This document shows positions 57,304 through 64,000 of a DNA stretch of 64,000 nt, piece after piece (the first letter of the stretch is position 1; each line of letters opens with the position of its first letter). This DNA comes from Labia minor (taxonomy: Eukaryota; Arthropoda; Insecta; Dermaptera; Spongiphoridae). Under the pieces are notes generated by a model. That model did not search any database. It was not told where the DNA came from and saw nothing but the letters and a program-made list of their open reading frames with translations. Made by a program: the position numbers and the translations under genes. The stretch is from NCBI GenBank assembly GCA_963082975.1, contig OY720350.1:21795875-21859874 (forward strand). The letters are read 5' to 3'.

Positions 57304-57685
57304 AGATAGATTATGAAAACCAGTTTATGAATAAATGATTTTGACAAATTTTTTTATTAAATTATAAGAAATACAATCATTAATATAAATACATAATTTT
57401 TTAAAAATATTTAATATTACAACATTTTGAAGGTAACCAACTGCAATATAAGATTTTATAATTATTTATAATTATATATATTTTCTTCTTCTTATTTATT
57501 ATCAAATATCATAAATAAAAGTATACTGATGGTTAACAAGTTATTTGATTTTAAAATATAAGAAAAGAAAGATAAAAATTAAATATTTCGATATCTTTAA
57601 GAATTTCAAAAAATACTTAATAAAGGGAGTACTAACTCCTTAATGTTTAATCTCTTTTTAAGAGACTATAGTTTTTGAAAATAAT
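57304..57685. other. AT-rich non-coding stretch, nothing recognised
   Basis: No feature supported. Confidence 0.4.
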
Positions 57686-57689
57686 GTTT

Positions 57690-57905
57690 TTACTATCTCG
57701 CAATTTTGAAGGTTCCTGAATCATTTTCACTAAGGTTGAGAAAAATGTCTGTCTGTGTATGTGTGTATGTATTTAGACAAGATTACGCAAAAAGGGTTTG
57801 AGCTAGAATCATGAAATTTGGTATACGAGAATTATTCAAAATTCGTAGTTTTCTATCAACTTTTGAGAAATGTAACTCAACCGGAAGAGGGTCATTACCT
57901 ACAAC
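57690..57905 (+). repeat. Rep-B, partial copy
   Basis: Matches 61300-61590, from the TACTATCTCGC start through AGAGGGTCATTACCTACAAC. Confidence 0.7.
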
Positions 57906-58572
57906 GTATTTAATCCATATTCTTTGATCCATTTTTTTTTTAAATAAAAAATCGAAAAACACATAAAAACGTGACTAACTTTTTCAGTTATCCCTAACAA
58001 ACTACTAATCCAAAATGACTGATAATGTCAACATTTGAGAACTATATGTACCAACATAAAAAAAAATTTAACAATCGAATGTTCAAAATTCACCTTTTCT
58101 TTTGAACATACCTCGTATAATACATATTCAAAAAAAAAAAAAAATAGAAAAAAAATTCAAATGCTAAATAAAGATTTTAATATTTATGTAAGACTCAAAG
58201 CTGTTTAACCAATGACAGAGAACCTTTCCATATTTGACTGACAATGAATACAAAAATATTGATTCTAGCAATTGCTAAAATTATTAAAATAAAGAGAAAA
58301 TAAAACCACATCAAATATTTTATTATTGATTTTAGGAGTTATCAAATTAATTAATTAAATGCAATTTGAAGATAATGTTTATTTAATATTTTATTAGGAT
58401 TATAAATTAGTGTTAATTAATAATTAATTATATTAAGCATTTTAAAAATAGACTGACAATTTAAAAAGTACACTTAGATCTATAAATATTTATATTACAA
58501 ATAAATTAGTTAATAATATGACTTATAATTTTATTATTTATATTTATCTATAGAATAGATAATAGAATATAG
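57906..58572. other. AT-rich non-coding stretch, nothing recognised
   Basis: It ends the Rep-B partial copy on one side and the hAT element on the other. Confidence 0.4.
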
Positions 58573-59034
58573 CAGAGGTTCTTAATCTTATGTACTCGGC
58601 GAACCCCCACTTGAAAAAATTATTTTTGATGGACCCCATCCCAACTTTAGGTACTTTACGTCATTTTATTAGTAATTTCTGGCTTACGATCTCATAAGAA
58701 CAAGGATATATGATGAATATTTCTAACAGTGATTGGTAATAACGATTTTTTTGCATATTGTAAAACACATTTTATTAGAAATTATAATATTGAAGAAAGA
58801 AAATTCAGCTAAATATGAAGATGGAAACGGTAGCGATAGTTTCTTGCACATTTCGTTGAATTTGGGTATTTGATCTCTGTTTCCTCACAAAGCCATGCCA
58901 TCGCTCCTTTTATATTAAATAAAGTTTTAACTGACTCATCATTTTCTCGTGCACCTGTACGATGACTTTGCGGACCCCCAGTAAAGGCTTCGCGGACCCC
59001 CAGGGGTCCGCGGACCACAGTTTAAGAACCTCTG
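58573..59034. mobile_element. hAT-type non-autonomous element with perfect 8 bp target duplication
   Basis: The ends CAGAGGTTCTTAATCTTA and TTTAAGAACCTCTG are inverted repeats. GAATATAG flanks both sides (58565-58572 and 59035-59042). It is 462 bp long. GGACCCC-type motifs are near both ends. No transposase is seen. Confidence 0.9.
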
Positions 59035-59129
59035 GAATATAGTATTAAAAATAGATATTGGGTAAAGTAACTATTATACTAAAATTGTTTTAATAATTGA
59101 ATTTTGATATTCTTTATTATTTATATATA

Positions 59130-59578
59130 CGAGGGTGTCTAAAAAGTTCGGTGAATGGTATGATAAAAACATTAAATTGAGAATGTTAATTGTAAATACC
59201 TTTATTAACCTTCAAAATACTCTCCACTAGCCACAACACACTTCTGACAACGTTCGTATAACGCTTGAAAACTGTTGGAGAAGTCTTGATGTGGAATCGT
59301 TCTCAGAGTAGCCGTCACAACGTTCAAGCCCGCAATCCACAAACAGGACACCAGAAAACACTACTTACTGAGTCTTTGCTAATACCAAATTCTTCGGATA
59401 TTAGTCGCAGAGTCAATCGCCGATCTTTTGTTAGAATCTCTAGTACACGTTCAGTGTTTCCTGGTGTCCTGCTTGTGGATTGCCCATCTGAACGTTGTGA
59501 CGGCTATTCTGAGAAGGATTCCACATCAAGACTTCTCCAACAGTTTTCAAGCGTTATACGAACATCATTATACCTACA
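59130..59578. mobile_element. Mariner remnant rearranged into a fold-back
   Basis: It starts with TA then CGAGGGTGTCTAAAAAGTTC, a mariner end. About 100 bp from 59247 (CGTTCGTATAACGCTTGAAA) recurs inverted at about 59457-59573. Between the arms the minus strand encodes VLEILTKDRRLTLRLISEEF and GISKDSV, the N-terminal helix-turn-helix of mariner transposase. The second terminal repeat is missing. Confidence 0.7.
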
Positions 59579-59832
59579 TACATCATTGACAAGTATACAC
59601 TTTCCAAGGTATTTTAATTCTATTTTTTCTTTAATGTTTTAGTATTAAAAGTAATTATATGATATTAAATGATATTACAGTTTATTTTATGTAAATTATC
59701 ATACGTCATAATTTAAGACTTGTTTTTCTTTTAATTCTTATAAAATATCAATTAATCTAATGGAATTAAATTTAAATAAAATTAATTTCTAGGTTTTTTG
59801 AATGCATATTGATTGTGATTATCTATATATTA

Positions 59833-60436
59833 TCTTATATATAAAATTCTCGTCTCACAAAACTTTGAAATGATACTCCTCCGAAACGGCTGGACCGATT
59901 CTTATGAAATTTTTTATGCATATTCAGTAGGTCTCAGGGCATGTCAGACTTCTTTTATTAAACCGCTAATTGCTAAGGTGTGTCCAAGGGGTGCTATTTA
60001 AATAAAAATAGTTTAGTTACAATGCTAGATCATAGAGGCACTGCTGGCGATAATTTGACATGTATATATATCGTAATAGAAGACTTGCAAACAAAAGTGG
60101 TTCGTGGGTGAACCGTCTAAGGCGTTATTTTATGACTTTGCACTCTTAGTTCGAAACTCGCAAAGGCACATTTTTTTTTTAAAATTATATATTTTTTTTA
60201 CAAATTTATTAATTTTTATTATTTTAATATTTTATTAAATAATTTTATTTTATTAAATTAATAATTATGTCAATTAATTTTTTCTGCATAAATAAACATA
60301 TATAAAAAACTATAGAGATGGGACAGGGTAGGAGTTAGATGGTTATAGCTCAGAATAGGGACACTCGGGGGAGGGGTACAGGGGGCGGAGCCCCCGTCTA
60401 GGTGTGGAGAGCGCCGAAGGCGCTCGGAGCAGCTAG
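59833..60436 (+). mobile_element. Non-autonomous Helitron with both termini (604 bp)
   Basis: 5' TCTTATATATAAAATTCTCG follows host A. The 3' end has the hairpin GAGCGCC-GAA-GGCGCTC (60409-60425), then GGAGCAGCTAG, followed by host T. The last ~75 bp match the Helitron at 23442-25487. A second GC hairpin (GGGGGC-GGA-GCCCCC) lies near 60381-60395. A tRNA-like segment lies at 60108-60170. No coding. Confidence 0.85.
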
Positions 60437-61297
60437 TGTATATATATATATATATATATAAATACATACAATTTGGTTATAGTAATTAGGCAATTAATTT
60501 TCAATATATTAATATAATATAAAAAGACATATACATACACAATTCTTTAAAATTAATAGGAATATGCCAGTTTTGAAACGAAAAGATGTATAATAACTAT
60601 AATAAAGTTTTAAGGCATTATAGAAAAATCTTTCTCCTAATTTACTGAGTCTTAAAACAAATAAGAATAACAAATAAAGTTTAAAATTTATTATACTATA
60701 AAATTTTTGAAATTTTCTCCCTCTCTTCTAAATTAAAATTCCTCAATCTACAATCTTAAATTATATGTCATATAATAGGAGTATATTTTTATTGAAACTT
60801 TAAAACATTTATGTAGAATTTTAGTATTTTATGATTCTTATAGTAACTTGAAACGTTCTTATTGGATTCTTATTCCGTTTTAAAATAACTGTCGTGATTA
60901 ACGCGTTTATAATGACACCAAACCCCGGTTGAAATTCATTAACGCTGTTTTTAATGATTAAATACATGGCCTGTTCTTAATGATTATAGAATAATTTTCA
61001 ACATCATCAATTATAATTATCATCATTAATGCCGTCCTACTGTTGATTTTTTTTTGTGTGAATTATTACTACAAGTCCATATATATTAATAATTCATTTT
61101 TACAAGGAAATTACATAAAAAGGAAAGAATAATTCAATACTCTCTTAAATTTTTATAGTTTGTAAAGTTGGTAACATAAAAAAAAAGTATAAATACTTAT
61201 AAAGAAATAGTCATAATAATAATAATAATATTAATAATAATAAATAAATAATATTCGTAAACAAAATTATATATAAAATTTTCCTTTTTAAGTGTTT
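60437..61297. other. AT-rich non-coding stretch
   Basis: Begins with a (TA)n run to 60461. Nothing else was recognised. Confidence 0.45.
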
Positions 61298-61925
61298 TTA
61301 CTATCCCGCCAGAGATAGTATTGCGTTCACAATAATTTTCGATGTCGAGATTTTGATGTTTTTATACGTTTTGAAGGTTCCTGAATCATTTTCACTAAGG
61401 TTGAGAAAAATGTCTGTCTGTCTGTGTGTGTGTGTGTGTGTGTGAGAGAGTGTGTGTATGTAGACAAGATTACGCAAAAACGATTAGAGCTAGAATAATG
61501 AAATTTGGTAGACGGGAATTATTCAAAATTCGTAATTTTCTATCAACTTTTGAGAAATGTAGCTCAACCGGAAGAGGGTCATTACCTACAACGTTTTGAT
61601 TTTTTTTCCTCTAAAGTGACCGTAAAAATAAAGATATATTTTTGATAATTTTTCACATGATTAAAAATTGTATAAAACTGCTATATATAGAATTTCAGCT
61701 TGTTTAAATCGCTTAAAGTAACAGAATTAATTTTTTAACACTGCAAATCTCACGCGCCAACACGTGACGTGGTGCCATCAACAAAGAGCCAAACAGGCGC
61801 TGGTTTAATAAATATTATTTATTAATTTTAATTTATAATTTATAATTAATTAAATTTAATTTAAATATAATATATGTTATTTAATAATCCTATTCAAATT
61901 TGCGAGATAGTCAAGTGGAGACGCT
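61298..61925 (+). repeat. Rep-B, full copy
   Basis: It starts with a short fold around TACTATCCCGCC and GAGATAGTA and ends with the hairpin TGGAG-acg-CTCCA at about 61915-61927. It contains a (TG)n stretch. It matches 63184-63795 closely. Non-coding. Confidence 0.75.
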
Positions 61926-62160
61926 CCAGCTTATTTTATATTAATTCATAAAAGGAAAAAAAAAATATAAAAAAATAAAAAAATAAAATAATAATATAAT
62001 CCCGATCGACCCACATCAATGTGACTTTGATACTGTATTAATGAGACCCACAGGTTGATTTCACTGGGGTTGTAAAGAGGTATGTTGAAAGCGGGGCAGG
62101 TGGATGCGGGCTCCCTTCCAACACACCTCACTTTACCCCCACCTTTCATTCATCATCATC
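61926..62160. other. GC-richer segment of unknown identity
   Basis: 62000-62150 is notably less AT-rich (GTGACTTTGATACTG, CTCACTTTACCCCCACC). It ends in (ATC)n at about 62150-62168. It may be a fragment of an unrecognised retroelement. Confidence 0.3.
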
Positions 62161-62169
62161 ATCATCTTT

Positions 62170-63183
62170 GTTATTATCCATTTATTTATGCTCCTTCATC
62201 ATCGGATGAATTCTTTCCATTTTCTTCTGCTGATCTAATTATAGGAACGTCAATTTAACGTTAATCATAATCGATTAACATTATAAAAAAGAAAAAAGAA
62301 AAAAATTGAATATCTTTTGTCAATCGTTATGTAGCTGTTTCATTGAATACCCCACTGCTTTAGAAATAATAAGAAACATAAAAAATTGCTATCTTTAATT
62401 AAAAAGTTTAATGGTATGTTGATGATTGTTTTTATTTCTATTGTTCTAAAGACCTCCCATGGCGAAAAAATAATTGAAATTTTATATTAATATGTCCTTC
62501 CATATTAAAGAAAGAAGTCGGAATAATTTCACGAGATTGTTATATATTTAATTATTTATTTATTTTCTGAATTTTAATACAAATCCATTTGTGTTTAAAT
62601 TTTTCTCGTCTAAATATTATATAATAGTATAATATTAAGTTAAACACAGAATTTGGTTAAATTTGAATTTTTAAAATTATCTAAATAATTATTTACAAAG
62701 ACCTGTTAAGAATCAAGGAGGTCTTTTACAATCTCTTAATTATATATATTATATATATTTATTTTATTTTATTTTTTATATTATATATATATAAATATGT
62801 AAATCTGTGTAAGCTGGCCAAATGGTCTAAATCCCAAGGGCAATATAATTAAAAAAAAATCTATCTAATCTTTTTATACGATATTAGTTATCATTGTATG
62901 TATAAGTACCTGCTTTCCTGATCGTGAAGTGTGATAATGGTTGTCAGAATTATTATTAGATTTATTTATCGAGGGGTTCTCGATCTGTATTGGTCTGTTT
63001 TGGGAGCAAAATCATTTTAATTGTATTGTATTTTTTTTAATATTATAATGAGTAATAGATGTTAATATATACCTGGCGCTGTTGTCGGGCATAGTTGCTC
63101 GGTTGATGTCCCGACAAGTGTCACCCTGGTGTTTACTTTTATCCGTCATTATACATGTATAAGAAAGTTTAAATAAACAATTT
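62170..63183. other. AT-rich non-coding stretch
   Basis: No exon or transposon ends recognised. A spaced inverted repeat TTGTCGGG/CCCGACAA lies at 63082-63117. Confidence 0.4.
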
Positions 63184-63795
63184 TTACTATCTCTCCAGAG
63201 ATAGTATTGCGATCACAAAAATTTTCGATGTTGAGATTTTGATGTTTTTATACGTTTTGAAGGTTCCTTAATCATTTTCACTAAGGTTGAGAAAAATGTC
63301 TGACTGTGTGTGTATGTGTGTATGTATGTAACCAAGATTACGCAAAAAAAGATTTGAGCTAGAATAATGAAATTTGGTATACGGGCATTATTCAAAATTC
63401 GTAGTTTTCTAACAACTTTTGAGAAATGTAGCTAAACCTGAGGAGGGACTTTGCCTACAACGTTTTTATTTTTTTCTTCTAAAATGACCGTAAAAATAAA
63501 GATATATGTTTGATAATTTTCCACATGATTAATAATTGTATAAAACTGCTATATATAGAATTTCAGCTTGATTGAATCGCCGAAAGTAACAGAATTAATT
63601 TTTTAAGACTGTAAATCTCACGCGCCACGTGGTGCCATCAACAAAGAGCCAAACATGCGCTGGTTTAATAAATATTATTTATTAATTTTGATTTATAATT
63701 TATAATTAATTAAATTTAATTTAAATATATGATATGTTATTTAATCCAATTCAAATTTGCGAGATAGTCGCGTGGAGACACTCCAGCTTATTTAT
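63184..63795 (+). repeat. Rep-B, full copy
   Basis: The start hairpin TACTATCTC-TCCA-GAGATAGTA is perfect here. The body matches 61298-61925. The end carries GTGGAGACACTCCAG. Confidence 0.75.
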
Positions 63796-64000
63796 GCAAA
63801 TTTTGATTTTCTATAAATTTATTTATATGTATTTATTTAAAGTTAAAATAAATATTCAAAATCATTATTTACTACTAGATAAAGTAGGGTGTACTTTTAT
63901 TGATATTAAAACTAGAGAGAATTATTTATCTTATAATTTGCGAGAATCTTTTTATTTCATTTTTGTTGTTGAGGAATTTGTAAAATATTCATATCGAATA

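Noticed and set aside
59265-59642. 125-codon open frame
   Set aside because: It crosses the fold-back of a mariner remnant; the true coding signal is the short helix-turn-helix fragment on the opposite strand.

Overview
The window is AT-rich, repeat-dense eukaryotic DNA, most likely from an insect. I infer this from mariner, hAT, piggyBac-like, Helitron, Jockey and Craft/R1-type elements, an LTR, a hAT-derived ZMYM1-like fragment, and small spliced genes with canonical GT-AG introns. A sap-feeding or gall-forming hemipteran would fit a secreted micro-exon gene family, but nothing here fixes the species. No housekeeping gene, rRNA gene or intact tRNA gene was recognised.

The main content is a family of at least five small secreted-protein genes, called G0 to G4 here. 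All coding is in micro-exons. The first exon is exactly 67 nt: a start codon and a hydrophobic signal peptide, then one base of a split codon. Internal exons are 18-54 nt, every intron sits after the first base of a codon (phase 1), and the recognised last exons of G1-G3 are tiny (26-35 nt); the proposed last exon of G4 is longer and uncertain. In four genes a TATAAAAG box lies exactly 47 bp upstream of the ATG. G0 (minus, 6.7-6.9 kb) is a 5' remnant. G2 (minus, 10.7-14.9 kb) carries three copies of an exon pair. G1 (plus, 15.9-19.9 kb) and G3 (minus, 32.6-40.6 kb) are the two halves of an inverted duplication. G4 (minus, 48.7-50.4 kb) is a diverged member.

Layout: 1-5 kb holds a dispersed family with a GC-rich hairpin (Rep-A), LINE pieces and a solo LTR. 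5-15 kb holds G0, G2, Rep-B copies, mariner and hAT remnants and a ZMYM1-like fragment. 15.5-20.6 kb and 31.9-40.9 kb are the arms of the inverted duplication, with G1 and G3 pointing at each other. Between them lies a ~6.1 kb satellite (~161-163 bp monomers with a perfect hairpin). It is split by a 2,046 bp Helitron and followed by a 5'-truncated Jockey-like LINE. The satellite and LINE appear to sit inside one Rep-C element. 41-48 kb is LINE, Helitron and hAT debris. 48.7-50.4 kb is G4 with a mariner and a piggyBac-like element in its introns. 50.4-64 kb is AT-rich non-coding DNA with further elements, several having exact target-site duplications.

The gene family looks built to evolve fast. 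Because every internal exon is frame-neutral, exons can be gained, lost or skipped without a frameshift, and the G1/G3 pair shows this directly. Coding differences between G1 and G3 are almost all amino-acid changing. I infer an effector- or venom-like secreted family, without proof of function.
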